Of a DNA stretch of 64,000 nt, positions 1 through 14,900 are shown one piece after another (the first letter of the stretch is position 1; each line of letters opens with the position of its first letter). A program made the translations under genes and the position numbers. Source of the DNA: Rotaria sp. Silwood1 (Eukaryota; Rotifera; Eurotatoria; Philodinida; Philodinidae). Location of the stretch: assembly GCA_905250075.1 (NCBI GenBank), contig CAJNOP010000026.1, positions 312,211 to 376,210 on the forward strand, read 5' to 3'. The notes beneath the pieces were generated by a model. It did not search any database. It was given only the letters and a program-made list of their open reading frames with translations, and was not told where the DNA came from.

Positions 1-3000
1 TTGTGAGTTTAAAGAATCTGATCTCTATTATAAAGATAAACTAACAAAATAAAGATTAATAAATATATAAGCCATACAATAAATTGATTTTCAAGATCAT
101 AAAATGGCATCGAATAAGACCTCGAATAATAATTCATTGACATATTACAGTTCTAAGAAATTCAATTTTCATAGACTTACATTTGATTATGTACAGATGA
201 ATCTTTTGCCATAATAAGTTCATCCCATTGTTTTTGAATTTGTTGTTCATGTTCAGAAATTTGATTAAATTTGATTGCCTTGAAAATGAAAAAGAATTAA
301 ATACAAATGTTAAAGTCACATTAAAATATTAAACTTACACTACGAGTATAACATTGTTCAACTTCATTTAAACATTCTCGTTTATTAGTTTCTCGACATG
401 AATTTATTTTTGAATTACCATATGGTATATGAATCAGATTTGATGATTCTTTTGTATTAATTATACTGCGAGAAATATCAAGGTAATTTGATTAGATTTC
501 AAAGCGAAAAAAAAAATTTACCGAAGATTCCCATAATCTCCATTAATGTTAACTCCAAATAAAGATGGTTCTGTTACAGAAAATTCTATTGGTTGTTGTT
601 GTTTTTTATATTCATCAATATTTTCATCCTCTAACGACGTCAGTGTTTCTAATGAAATTGAATGATTAATATCTGAATTGTTATGGCATTGAGGTGGTTG
701 AATAGTTGATGGAGCATAACCATTAAGAAATTCACCATATTTTAATCGACGAATTTGCTATACAAATCATGCATATAGTAAAACAACATGAAAGAATTAT
801 CACTCTAGTACTTACATCATCAATAGCTAATTCACAAAGATAAACTAATAATGATAAAATATCTTCGTGAATAATTGTTTCATTCATCATCTATAAATAT
901 TTAAATGTTTATTAGGATTTAATTGAATAAAAAAAAAAGAGACTTTTACCCAATGACAAATAGAAAAGAAAACTCCATGTAAATATCGACTTTGAAGAAT
1001 ACATCTTAGATTTGTTTGAAATTGATCTTTTGGTTTATGTAATCGATATGGTGGCCAAAGATTTTTTTCATATGAAAATTTATTCATTGATATCACCCTA
1101 AAAATCATCAATTATTATCTTTCATTGATTGTAAATTTTTACCATTTCGTATATCGCTGCATTGTTGTTTCAAATAAATCTCTTCGACTTATTCTTGATA
1201 AAACATGTAGTGGATCAAATTCATCTTCCCATAGAAAATCTAAATTAATATTTCAAAATATAATGGTTTAATTTCAATAGAACAATGTCTTACCTTTTAG
1301 TTTATATTGTCCTTGTTTTGGTTGATTTGTTATGTCAATTGTTGGTGAAATATATTCAGCTATCTAATCAATATATTTTAATAGAAAAAAAAGAAAAGAA
1401 AACATGATGAATGCATAATCCAAGTTATTACATGTTCATACATCGTCCACAATTGATTGTATGTCATATTTAGATGTTGCAAAACTTTTTGGTTCACCCA
1501 TATGCTCATCCAAATAAGAATAATGACAATCTTGTATTACTAATGCATTAATTATTTCAGCTCGGCGATGTTCAAAATCATCTAATACTAAAACAAAAAT
1601 AAACAATTTATTCATAATAATATTAATAAATTGATTGATTTACCAAGATGTGGTGAAAATGCAACAATAGTAGCTAAAACTATAAGACTACCTTCAAGTA
1701 GAGTTATATAACTTGATTTTTCAAAAATTAGATTATTTTCTGTATTTTGAACAAGCCATTCATGTACATAAAAACTAAGAGCAAAATGATAAAAATATGA
1801 CAGAAATATTCACAAACAAAATATTGTCTCACCTTTTAAAAAACATTTCCATAAATTTATTAATATTTACTAAAGTCGATATCAACTAAAAATAAACAAA
1901 TAGTTCATTGATATTTGATTTTTATTAATACTTGTAATAGAAAAATATCTGCATCATTCATATATGAACAGATATTTCCATGAGTACTAGAATACATATC
2001 AGATTGTATTTGCATTTCATAGCTATGATATGACCATATTGTATTGGTTAGAATTTCATATTTAACAACTTGAATTCGTAATGGAAATATTGCAAGATTA
2101 AGTAAAAATTTTTCATTTTCAATTGGAAATAAAGTTTTTAATTCACCATTTTGATAATTAAGTGAAAGATAACTTAATATAGATATATAACGATGTAAAG
2201 GTATATGAAATGTTACTTGATTTTTTATAATCTAAAAGTAAAATATATAGAGCACTTCAATGAAAATTTTCTTATCTTTGTATTTCTTACTCTAGACTAT
2301 TATAGTTTCTATTTTTTATGATAATGGGTATAGAACAAGACAGAGCAGACTTCACTATACGGAGTTAGGAGTCCTTCCAGACCCGAGCCCTAGCTCGAGT
2401 CTAGCCCATAAAAAAATAAATCCGCAGCTACCTATAGGTCATTATTGACCAGAATTAACAATTTATTGTGCTAGATTTTTAAAACCGATATTATTCATTG
2501 TTTTGAATAGTCGACAATCAATTACTGCAAATTCAACACAAACAATTTTAATTTCTTGCTTAAGTCAATCTGGAATAGCTGGTTCACTTTTTGAAGATGC
2601 ATAAAACTGATTGATACTTATTTGAGTATTGTAAACTGTTGTTTTTTTTTATTTTGACGACTACGGGAATGCTTAGAGAGTGAATTAATACCAGAAAATA
2701 ATTTCTAAATAAGCAAGCCCTCACATTGATTGCATAGAATTTATTTCTGCTTGATCTTGTATTCATAAATACATCTAAGACTGTTTCATACAACTGAAGA
2801 TTTTGGTGTTACTGCTGATTTGACTACTTTTACTAACGAATTTTGTTTATCAATTAACTGCTCAATTCTTTTTGTTAACATAATGTTGTTTTCAACTAAG
2901 CAATAATATTTAATTTATGAATCATCGAGCAATGGAAAAGTAGACAAAAAGAAATAACTTTACATTGATTCTTTTTCTGAGAGTACCAAATGTATAGCTA

Positions 3001-5537
3001 AAATGATATATCATTCCCTTGTTCATGTACACAAAGTGTGTCAGATATTGGTGAAAGAAAAAGTCGGGTTTGAATCTAACTGAGGCCAAGATCCACAAAA
3101 AATGTGGATCCACAGCTCCTTAATTCACTATATTACATGATGTAATAATCATAAATATCAAATAGAAATCTAACAGCAAAAAATGCATCAGAGGATAAAG
3201 ATAGTAGCTTTTTTTTTTATTACAACGTACATTTCATCTGGATGATAAGCACGATGTAACAAGATATGTACGAATTTGAAGCTAGACTTTTTCAGAATTT
3301 CTATTCATAATATATTATTAATTTGTTTTATTAGTCAGATAGACGTATTTATGAAATGAACTTATCTTCATCAGTATGTACTAAAGCAATGGAACGATAA
3401 AACTTCTAGTTACTCTTACTGAAGATTGTAGTACAGAAAATTATCATCTTTTTCTATTATGTATTTTTTTGTTGTTTGATTTCTTTGTGTTATTTATGAA
3501 TAATATATCATGTGATGCAATAAAGTCCGTACTTTTTTGCTATATATCCATTATCGAAAAGGAACCGAGCTATAATAGTCAAAGCAAGAAATACAAAGGT
3601 GACGAAATCCCATTGAGAGATGCATTGCAATTGTTAAATTGATTTATTCGGAAAATTACATCTTTATATTGTTCAAACCCAATTGATGAAAACCATTGTT
3701 TAACTTCAAGAAATAGATAATTAATTACTTTCGTAGTTATATCCAAAAAATCCTATTAAATGAGTTCTTTTGGTCTTTTGAAAACAATTTTAACATTCAA
3801 AAACTTACTGGTTTCATAATATGAGCATTAATTGTCCATAAAACCATAGCACAACATTCAGTTTCCATTGTAAAAGCAAATAGATAATTCATATTTGATT
3901 GTAATAAAATTTCTGATTCAATTTCATGATGATTAACATTCATACCTCAAGAAAGGAAAACAAAACAATACCATTTAGAAAACAATTTTAACATCCAATT
4001 TTCTTACCTTGAAACCAACTAATCATTTTAATCCAAGTTATAAAAAATCTTTTTTCTAATAAGAATTCTTTACTCGCGTATTCATGTGACAATATATTAA
4101 TAAAATCCGAAATTATAGGCCAATAATGCATATTTTTTGAAAAATCTATATCATATATTACTAAATGATAATTTTCTTTTGGTTTTTGTAATTGACAATT
4201 GATTTGTATATTAGAAAATATTGAATATAGAGATGAAAGTATTAACTCCATCAAATGATAATCTTTAATAGCTTGAACTGTTATATCAATATTTGAAAAT
4301 AACTGTACACTAATATGTACAAGTCGAGCACTATGCATTCTTTCACGAGAATTTTGACAATGAATTAATTGATCAATTACCATTACGTAAATATTAAGAA
4401 ACGATTGAATACATGAACTTTTGAAGTTCAAGTCAGTTAATAACATGAGTAAGAATTTTAATAATCGTTCAGGAATTTGATATTTAACTAGCCAAAAAAG
4501 TATTTCATCAAAAAGACATGTCGCTTTTTTAATATGAAAATAGACTGATGAATTATCTGTACGTAAGGATATGGGCATGAGAAGACTAGATGTTTCATTT
4601 AATTGTTGTAAATAAATATTATACGAGATATTTGAAAGATCATTAATTGATGGTTGAGTATTAAATTTTTCGTATAATTCTATATTAAGTAAACAATCAG
4701 TAAAAATCGAACGAATACATGAACCAGCATTAGATAAATCATCAAATAGATTAAACAGAGATGTTAATGAAGTAAATTCTTCAATAGTTGAATATGTATT
4801 AGACTCTGCATAAGACGAAAAATTTCTTCTTAAGTTTCATATTTTTCAATACTTACTAATAGGTGATACATGACTTCGTAAATGTTGAACAAATCGAAGA
4901 ATAACTCTTGGTAACAGTATTTGAGCACATCGAATAAGTTTATATGGTATTTGTGCATTGGGAATTCGATTAGGTCCATGATGTTTACAAAAACTATTTG
5001 AATTCATTACAGTTACATCACCACAATCACATATACCACCACCAATACTTCGAAACATATTTGCATCATGTCCTTGATGATTTCCATTATGGAAACAATC
5101 AGAACATAGACTAAAATATATTTGTCAATGAAATTTCTTCAGTTTTCAATTTTTTTTTCTACTCTTTACCTCATACATGGATTTGCTGCACATGTACGAC
5201 AACGATAACTAATGGTTGCATTAGTCCATACAAAGCCACATAATATACTCTTATTATATTTACGTACTAAGTAATACGGAACTATATGTTTTTGAGCATT
5301 CATTTGAAGAAAAATCTACCTTCTGTACAGAACTCTTCAAATGGTTTTCCACCGCTTATATATGATTTAATTATTGTTAAATGTTTTTCTATTGTCACAG
5401 GAAGGGATTGATGTGGATCAAACAGTGTATCAAGAAATGTTTCTACACGCTTTTCATTATTGTCATCTAGACAATAATTACGAAAATGGATACCAGATGG
5501 TAATAGTGCTAAATTTTCCACATCAACATTCTTATCT
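1..5537 (-). CDS. UBR3: UBR3-like N-recognin-type E3 ubiquitin ligase, partial
   Basis: UBR-box E3 ligase of the UBR3 type, a cytosolic ubiquitin ligase. Upstream exons read at 5320-5537, 5170-5281, 4857-5110 and 4008-4805; further exons lie near 3810-3945, 3600-3750, 1940-2235 and 540-1890. The UBR box spans 5110-4857: a Cys/His cluster with CDCGDVTVM and FCKHHG. The VM after CDCGD is the UBR3 form, not UBR1/2. Just upstream is CGFVWTNATISYRCRTC, the start of the same zinc fold. Downstream conserved UBR3 blocks include TFHIPLHRY (about 2210), EDEFDPLHVLSRISRRD (about 1230) and NLWPPYR (about 1060). The RING and autoinhibitory C terminus lie beyond the left edge. The exon ending at 5537 starts mid-codon after a good acceptor, so at least one 5' exon is missing; it may lie in 5.5-8.1 kb or in the gap. 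The intron at 5282-5319 is only 38 nt. A large intron around 2250-3600 holds transposon debris. Confidence 0.88.
2440..2900 (-). pseudogene. hAT-family transposase relic inside a UBR3 intron
   Basis: Read on the minus strand, 2600-2450 gives a coding-like run with CVEFAVIDCRLFKTM, then GFKNLAQ. This matches the hAT/ZBED transposase block in which a D-x-R-P-F-like motif is followed by G-x-G-F-x-x-L. Two in-frame stops interrupt it, one before the block and one after GFKNLAQ. About 200-300 bases upstream on the same strand (2900-2810) is another coding-like piece beginning ENNIMLTKRIEQL, possibly the same element. No terminal inverted repeats or 8-bp target duplication were found. The flanking DNA at 2330-2430 is more GC-rich than its surroundings and may be other repeat debris. 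Dead copy; no open frame remains. Confidence 0.5.
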
Positions 5538-8155
5538 CTATGAAAAAAAAAGAATATGATTTTCGTATGTTAATATTTAAATACATACAAAGAGTCATAC
5601 ATAGATAATATTAAAATGAATAATGATCAAATAAAAACGCGCTTTTTTGAAGCTATGCATGAGAAATATGAAGAGTGGACAGATCTTCAAACTGATTAGT
5701 ATAATTCTGTTTATAAATATCTCTTTTATATGAGAAATATTATCTGTAAGATAAAAAAAGATACAAAAATAACATATGACTTCAATGATACATATGCATG
5801 GAGATGGATACAGGTACGCTATTAAACTGTCCGACTGATATTTTTTAAATAAAAAATAGAACTTTATTTTTATTTCAAGTGTATATCTTATGGTCATTTT
5901 AATATCATTGTACGCTTGAAACAAGTACTGTATTTTTTATGATAGATCTTTATTTGGGAAACGCAGTAACTTAAATTTTTATCTTTACTCAAGGGATATT
6001 TTTGAACAATAGGATCTTACAAAGTTTTCTAGGAATTGAAAAATATACTGCTTAAATTATTCCAAGCCTCAGTCACACATTTCAACCATGAAATCTTCAT
6101 CGGCTACTCAAATCACTATTTCGGTGTCAGTTATTTGCTTCACATGAAAGAAAAAGAATAATAAATATTTTCTTCTTTTAATTTAGAGTAATCCTGTCTA
6201 TTGAAGGTATTCTTTGCTTTCTTCGATAAAGCGACTTTTAGGGTGTTGGTAGCTAATAAATATCCATTATCGAAAAATTTTTTATCATATTTAGCAATTT
6301 GATTCAAAAACGTATCGAAATTTATGTCGGGAATGAAGAATTCTGCGAATGGACAAGTTTAATCAGCATTTTTTTATTCAACCAGAGAAAGGTCTTTATC
6401 ACATGGTAAAGCGACTTAGTACACAGAACTCATATTGGAATAGACTGGTTGATTTTGGCATATGCTCATTGTTATTCGAATTATAAATAACCGCTTTGAA
6501 AAATATCATATTCACTTTACACAGTGCATATTTTTTAATATTGTATTTTAATAAAGATGTTTCTTAGCAATACTTCTTTAAAACAATAAGAAAATGAAGT
6601 TTTTTTTGAGCCTATTAGAAATAGCCATCGAACTGGAACCAGTCAACTTATAGCAAAAATTAATGAAACCAAATTTAACTTCATTTTCAAAGCATGCAGC
6701 CGTTCAGTACTAGACCAATTACAGAGATACGATCAGTACCAGTAAAGACCTTTGATTGACCGGTCGATTGAATTGGTATTCTGATCAATCCTATTCAGTC
6801 TGAATTAACCAGGTCGTTCCCCTCTACAGCATAAATTGAAATCACACCGAAATTGGTAATAATTAATGAGTCAGTTGATAAGAGATAATCAAGATCTGCA
6901 GCCTCAGTTGTTCATAGTACAAAAGCAATTGATAAACCCATAGGAACCAATTGAATTTTTTGTATGTGCATAACAAGATATAAGTATATTCCCAATTGCT
7001 TCAGGAATTACCATAATTGAGCATATAAACATATACCTAAGGAGAAAGATTGTCACTGGTGTAGACTCTGTTGCAGCTAACTAACATGTGGAACTCATAT
7101 ACGATCGCTCTGAGGACTAGAAAACGAATTTTCCGAGTGCAGAAATCTTTTTAGAAACCAAGAATAGCTCAATTTAATTCTATTTTGTCTATCTATTCAA
7201 TTCGAATATTGTCTGCATTTTCTCTTTATCTAACTGTTTTTATTTCTTCTTCTGCTGTCACTGCTGCTGTTGATCCTCGTCTGCTTTCATTTCATTTTTC
7301 GTTAGTTAGTTATTTCTCTTAGTTCTAACAGCGACTCTTCTTGTTTCACAGTGGAACTCGATCATGGTCACTGTAGGACCATTAAATTGAGTAGTTCTTG
7401 TCATGTCCTGGGAGATATACTGAAATGCTATAGATTGTTCATCTTGCTGTCTATCACAATAATTAATCGATGTACAGCACAGAACATTATATAAATCACC
7501 GGTTATTCTAGAATGGTCAAGAACACTCTGGGAGTGGCTCTATCTTTAGGTTTTTCGTGTTTCCACTATTGGAGACGGAATACAAAAACTTGTACTGAAT
7601 ATTTTACTTTTTTATTTCTCTGTGAGTTTGTAAGATTGATAATAGGTAGGATGAAATACTGATAAATCATACAGTGATGTCACATTTCTTGGTCTGCTTT
7701 TAACGTTCTTTGCAGACTTCCTTTAATCGCTCATAGTGCACATACATCAGTAGAAGAGCAGTTGCATTTGACAGAATTTAAGCTGTAAATACGAGAAGAA
7801 TCGATAGAGTATGACAATCACAAATAAGAACATGTGATGTACACGATCAAAAATTTTCTAGATGCTTTTCATTTTTCCACTTCTTTTTGAGTGTTAAGAA
7901 CTGTCAGTGTAGTTGCGTTCCTCTCGACAATGGTGATTTTATAGTTCTCTTACTTTCGTTCTCCACACTCGAGATTACGCGAAGAAATAAAAAAATTCTC
8001 TCTGCACGCATCAGTAAGAATTGTCTTAGATTCTCACACCAAGATGCATCTACGTCGATATTTTTCCTCATGCTTTGAAAATTTATTGCTATTGGCAATG
8101 TGAACTTACTGATCGATCTGCTTTGAGTTTTCACAGATGACATGAGGTTTTAGTT
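5538..8155. other. Gene-free stretch upstream of UBR3
   Basis: No coding exon with supporting splice sites or recognisable homology was found on either strand. The open frames here are short and low-complexity. The missing first exon(s) of UBR3 should lie here or in the adjoining gap. Short C/T-rich runs occur around 7200-7320. Confidence 0.5.
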
Positions 8156-8255
8156 NNNNNNNNNNNNNNNNNNNNNNNNNNNNNNNNNNNNNNNNNNNNN
8201 NNNNNNNNNNNNNNNNNNNNNNNNNNNNNNNNNNNNNNNNNNNNNNNNNNNNNNN
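8156..8255. other. Assembly gap of 100 N
   Basis: Exactly 100 unresolved bases, the usual placeholder for a scaffold join of unknown size. Distances and gene continuity across it should not be trusted. Confidence 0.99.
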
Positions 8256-8948
8256 TCGCTCATGAAAAAAGAAAATGAAAGTAATCCTTCTCTCTAATAA
8301 GAGAATATCTTTTTGTATTAATTAGCTTTCAAAACTAGACTTGGAATAAAGACTCTTAAATATTTTGATAGAGAAAAAGAATTGTAAATTCACAATGTAT
8401 GACTATCCTACAATGGCAATCCATACAGAAGTTTTCATTGTGTACTACTTATTTTCAAAATATCGATCGTTGAAAATCGCCTAGAGTAGGTTATTCCTTT
8501 GTATTACACTGAAGTAACACTAGAAATAAACATAGATATAGACCTAAATTCAGGAGTATCCTAAGTCTTATATCGATATTTGAAGAAAACAGAATCCTAT
8601 CGGTTTCAATCAAAAATACTAGCAGAAATTGGATCTCATCTCTCCCGAGCTAAAAAGACTTCTTTCATGGATTGCAACTCTGCGAAAAAAATCGATTATT
8701 TTGTTATGATTGATTGTGGATAAGACAAGCGCATTTGTCGCAAATTAGATTTCCAGTTAATATTTAACAGCATGAAAGCTCATATTGAAAGAATAGATGC
8801 ATGCTGAAGCGTCTTCTTTTGAACATAATTAATGAGACTTCGGATAAATAATGTCACTATTTAAGTGAGAAAAATTCTTTGAATCATATCAATCATTTTC
8901 AGACATTGAAAAAAAACTTATCGTTTGTACACGTGAGTCATATACATA
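8256..8948. other. Gene-free stretch before the astacin signal-peptide exon
   Basis: AT-rich sequence between the gap and the first plausible plus-strand start at 8949. No coding exon recognised. A promoter for the downstream gene would be expected here, but no clear TATA or initiator can be assigned. Confidence 0.4.
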
Positions 8949-11900
8949 ATGATGGTCAAATTTTTTGTATTCGTAACCAGTCTTATCTTGGTAGTTCAAA
9001 TCAATGGATTTCCAACATCACAAGTAAGTTTTAATGCTAGACGATTATTTCTTGAACAAAATATGGTTTTCTTTTCTTATTCAAGGATACAGAATCAAAT
9101 CAAAACACGCCTGAAGAGAACCGTAAGTTACGAAAGAATATGTCGTTTGAATATCATTTCTATTTGAGGTTGTCTGATTCACAGTCAACTGAATTACTTA
9201 ACACAACCATCATTAGATAGCGAGAAATCAATAATAACTGATTAGTCTAATGCTACGACTCACGAATTCAATCGAAGGCAAATAGTTGAGACGAAAGCCA
9301 AATGAAAAAAATTCTCAGAACAATCCCTTGGAGATTGAGGTATGAGAAATTATGGAGCCACTTTTGTTATCTTACAAAGACCTTGTAAATATTGATCATG
9401 ACTCCAGACAAGATATAAAGGGAAGCATGTCAAAAATACAGTCACGTTCTGTGGAAAGGTTCAAAATACCTGATTTAGGAACTCAAGAAAGTTTTACTTC
9501 AGGACTATAAATCTATTAATTTTCCAAAAACCTTTTTAAAATTCAATGTACGGCCATCAAAATATCCAATGTCTTTTGTAACGGTAACCATTACAGAGCT
9601 GAATCTCGCTTAGCGTTAACATGTCTGCGTTTTTCGCATTGAGTATTGAAATATCAAGTGTAATTTTTTAGAGTTATTCAAACCGCTCAAATGCTCGTTA
9701 CGTTAGTTAAAATAACAAAATGATGAACTCAAAAACGTGTATTGTCGTAATCGAATTCTTTTGTGTGCCAGTGAAAGAAGTGCCAATCGCTAGTTAGTTC
9801 CAACCAGTAAGACAGCAAAATGAATAGTTTATCAAGAACTTTGGATTTTGAGTAGTTATAAAGAATATTGACTTTAACCATGATTCTATTCAGAAAACTC
9901 GAAAAAGTATGCATCCCTCGCACCTACATTTACAATAAAGCTTCGAAGTGATTAGATGCGATTGTATTGAAATTCAACCATAATACTGAACCCACATTTT
10001 TTCAAATACCATAGGAAAACTTACAGACCAATCTCTACAGGTTTGTCAATATTAGATCAATTTTACTATAGAAGTATAACTTATTTTAAAGTCTTTCGTA
10101 CTCTTTTTGAAAAATATGAGTGAAAAAGAGCATTGAAGTATGTAGAGAGAAAAGTGAAGTCTCATCCTGGCACACAGACTGCGATAAACATATCGGTATA
10201 TGGGTTCTTTGTAACAGATGAGAGCTGTTTTTTAACTACATCTACGACCATGCAAGACACTTCGACACGTTACTTTGAATTTGTGAACGTCAGTCATGTA
10301 GAGTTCATCAATTCTAAGTTTCATAGTCAAGAAGTTCAGAAAACATTTCTCTGTTCTTTCTTGGGATATGGTCTTTGGAGCTCTATCACATCCTATAGCA
10401 AGCATGTTCGTATGATATTTTGGATTTAAAATGAATTTTTGAACTATTGATGGATATGAAATTAACAGATCAAATAATTTGAGTTTTTCTTGCTTGAAGT
10501 ATCATTTTGCAATCTCTGTTCATTTATAACTACGCAATAGACCTATTGTAGTCCACGTTTTAATCCTATATGAGTTTGCTGAAAACTTTTAATTCTCTGT
10601 TTCAACAATTCAAAACTCTGCAATTCATACAAAGCAATCGTTAAGGAAATCGGCTAATAGGAGAGAGCATCATTCGGTAAGATATAAGGAGGGAGAGTGC
10701 ATGGAAAAGTGGTACTTTCCATGTGATGTCGAAGGGCATTATTGGGGGGGGAAGAGCAAAAACAATGACATGTAGGGGAGAGTGGTGTTAGTGTCAAAAA
10801 AATCTGGTAACGTCCTCTGCGAACAGCCCTAAAGACCTACATACCTTTCAAATTTTAGCCGGTTTAAAAAGGCAACAAGTATCTAGTTTCGAATTAATAA
10901 CAAAAACGGCTCAATCTTTTATTGTAAACAATAGACCGAAAGATGCAATTGCATTGAAATTATCCCTTTTGCATATACAAAAATGGCACAGTTCAAAAAC
11001 TCAATAGAAATTGAAAAAGGAGCTCTTTTTGCAAGATATGTAATTAATATGCTGTCTTTACGCATACCAAGTTTATACTCTAATCTAGTGATTATTTTTC
11101 GAGAAGAGAGCTTAGCTATGGCTATAGTTATTGAAATTCTACCTCAGAGCTGCTACTGTAACTCATTAACTACATGAATACAAGAAATATAACTGATGAA
11201 CATAGTTCAAAGTTTTGCTGAATTGAATAGAAAGTTTTTTAAAAATTCCATGTCATCAATGAATATCATTCAACTCCGATTAGAAGAATCAAAATGTTTT
11301 ACTCCTATTCAAGAAAAAGTATTTGAGAGAAAACCATTCGACTGGAAATGAATATTATCAAATAGTACTAGGATAAGTAACTCATTCCAAATTAGTTACA
11401 GTGCACATCAAATTCTGATCTACATTAGAATACAATCATTTTCAAAAAATCATTTATTTATAATAAACGATGATACATAAAGATACTATATCTTTTGAGT
11501 TCTTCTAGGTAATGGTACACATATACCATGTTTGTTCTCCTTTCACCACATAGGTCATTTATAGAATAAGGAAATCTGCTCATTTTAAAAATAGAATTGA
11601 TCGATGTTGTATCTTTCGATCAATGGTGTAATTGCGACGAAAAAACTTGGATTCTTTCTAATATCGCCGGAGAACAGGAACAAAAAAAAGAATACATCAT
11701 CTATGATTGATGCGAAATTAGAGTAGAAATATTTGTTTTGAGAATAAAGCCTTTACTCAGTTGTACCATGACAAGTTACTCTTGCCTTTTTAGCCGACTT
11801 GTTCGAGGTGACATGCTATTTCCAGCTTCAGTGAATCCGATGGACGTAAGTAAATCATGAACTTTATAATCTTGATCGCATTAATCTATCTCTATTCCTA

Positions 11901-14900
11901 TCAAAACAAGCGTGGAGTAGCACTTGGTGGGACTGGAGTAGCTTGGACCAATGGGGTTGTACCTTATGAAATCGCATCAGGATATAGTAAGTGTCTGTTT
12001 GCCACTAGAAATATTTGCAAAGACTAATCATCATGCCATTTATTGATTTAATAATTGACTTGTCAGTCTAAAAATAGTCGATTTTCTTTTGACTATAATA
12101 GATTCGGCGCAAGAAACATTTATTATTGCTGCAATGGAAAAACTTGAACGTCTAATAGCGATCAATAATGTACAATGTATTCGATTTCGACCAAGAATTT
12201 CTTCTGATCCATATTATATTACGATTGTTAGAGGATCAGGTTGTTCATCTTATGTAAGTAAATTGATCATTCATATGGCTTAAAACATCTCTATATGTAT
12301 TTGGCAAAACTTTCCTTTGATGTCATTTTAGGTTGGACAAAATACCGGTGTTAATATGAATCGCACAGTGACGCTCCAATATCCAGGTTGCTTTGTTGAG
12401 GCCATCATAATGCATGAACTATTGCATACACTAGGTAATTGTGTATAAAAATTAAAATTCAAGTTTTGTTGCGGAAGTCAACATCTAACAAGAAATAGAA
12501 AAAAGGAGTTTAGATATTTTATTATAAGTGAGATGAAGTTTTAGTCAAGATCAGTTTTAATCGTAGGACAAAGTTTTTCAGTATCAACCCAAAATTTGAT
12601 TTCATTCAACATATCAATCATATTCGATTTATTTAATCTTGTTCCTCAAATTTTTTTTGAATTATTTTTCATCAAACTTTTCCAATCATTGGTATACAGA
12701 TTTAAACTAGAAGTCACTGAATTATATCGTGCTTTCTAGATGACTTTTTTAATATCTTTTTGCGATCATACACGACTCTGTCACGAATAAAATATAATCA
12801 TTTTGTTAAACACGATTGTTTATGAATGCAGAGTTATGTAGTGGAAAACTTGGATCGATCTTGGCCTATTCGATAAGCTTCAACAGACATTTGACTAAAA
12901 GAAAGAAAGAAAGAAAGTAGCCTTCGAAATTTTTTTTTAATAACTAAATTTTACTTTTGGAAAGAAAGATAAACAAAAGTATGCTTGTTTCCTATTCTTT
13001 TGATCGATATGAGATGGTGTATTCTTCGTCCTATGTTGTGAAAGACAGATTGGCATACCCGTCATATAAGACGAACATTGTTAGTGAATATGCATGAAAT
13101 TAGCTTTCATTAATTGTTAGACATTTTGTATGGAATTTTACTTGTAAATTGAACAGAAAAATAAACAGAAAACTATTTTGCTTTTCAACCGGTCAAATTC
13201 ATGCGTAAGGCGTGGTGTCAACTTTTTCAATAATTTTATAATTGATTTTGGTGGACTAAGAGTTACTCCAGTTCAGTTCAAACAGACATCTGTTCTGTTT
13301 TTCATTCATTTACCGAAATTCGTTCCAGTGGGCTAGTGAAATTCTAGATGTCTGTTTCATATCCGAAATGTGCATTCGATAACTTGCGTAACTTTGTATA
13401 TCGACGTGCAGTAACTTAGTTAATCATGCCTACAAGATCACTATAATAGGATCCGCTTAAAACTCATATTGTTGAACTGTGATCAAAGAATTCTGATTTC
13501 TTAGCTTAGAAACTATTCAAATTAGTGTGAAATTTAACTTTTCTTATATATTTATTAGACTTGTGTAGTTTATTTTGTGATAGATGAAAGAGAATATAAG
13601 TCAAAGCAGAATAAGGCAATTATGAAAGCTTCCAATGCAATATTTGTAACTTTCATATGAGACATTCTTTCATCAGACTGTAGGTTAGCACGATAAATCT
13701 GGGATATGGTCGTACATATGAAAAAGCAAACAAACATTTATAGAGCACTAACCCAGGGTATCCTCCAACTACTTTTTAGGATCTCTTCAGCTGACAGCTA
13801 AAGGGAAAATTCAAAACTATTCAATCCAAATGTTTTGAGGGCTACACAGAACGTTGTGCTAGACTCATTATAACAAGACAATGTATTCGACATAAAAAAA
13901 GAAATAAAATAGTAAGATTGTGAAATATTATTAGCAAAACAAAGCAAGTGCTTCGAATGCACGCTCCCTAGACAGCAACAGACCCTTTGACATGCTACTG
14001 GGCTGCTATTGTCGTAGATTATGATTGGTATTAGGGGAGATAATATATTTCAAACTGAAAACTTGCAAAGTTGAATTTCAAGTTTCAAGTTTCAGCTTTC
14101 AAATACATAAAGTCATTCTCCCGGCGCGACTGCCGTAGAAACAGCGATAATTGAAATTTTACGGTTGAAAATTAAATAGTAGCTATTCAACTTAGTTTAA
14201 CTTTCAATTTTGTCACTACTGGTGGAGGAGAGCGCTTTTCATTTACTGAACAAGCGGCTTTGTTCCGTGTCATACTTTAATTCAGTAGGGATTATGCTGA
14301 CAGCTTCTCTATTCGAAACTATTAATTTATAGAAATCAATGTTTTTCTTTTGTATTCGAGAATCATTTGAGAACTAGTTTCGCTTCTTTTGTTACAGCTT
14401 ATTACTACACAAACAAAAAATGACCAGGTAAATGCTTGTTGGTACTGTAAAGTAATATTTATTCAAATTTCTCTCCCTGGAACATATTAATATTTTTGAA
14501 AAAAACGAAAAGAACAGTCCTACAAATTTTATCACATATGTAACAAAGGATTTCCAATCCAATCGATTGATATTTTCTGAGTAAAGTGAAAGACATAAGT
14601 GAGATTTTAAGTGAGATATTCTTTCTAGCATGAAAAATCAATACAGCATAGAACTATAGTCATTACTGCAAATTAGACTTCAGATTTTGTTAATGAATAA
14701 TATACTTTCACATGTTATTGAGCATAGTGAATGCGATAAGATCGGCTTTGAGTACATTGCTTTTGTTTGTTAGACTTGCATGATTCCCTTGTGAGGTTGT
14801 ATGAATTGGCTTCTGTGGTTCTCGAATTGTATTGATTTCTCCAAGCTATGTTGACGCTGTACTACCGATCCCTAGGCATTGATCGAAGTTATTTTCGTGA

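Noticed and set aside
10133-10429. 98-codon plus-strand open frame as a gene
   Set aside because: It lies in the putative astacin intron, has no homology I can name, and has no neighbouring exons.
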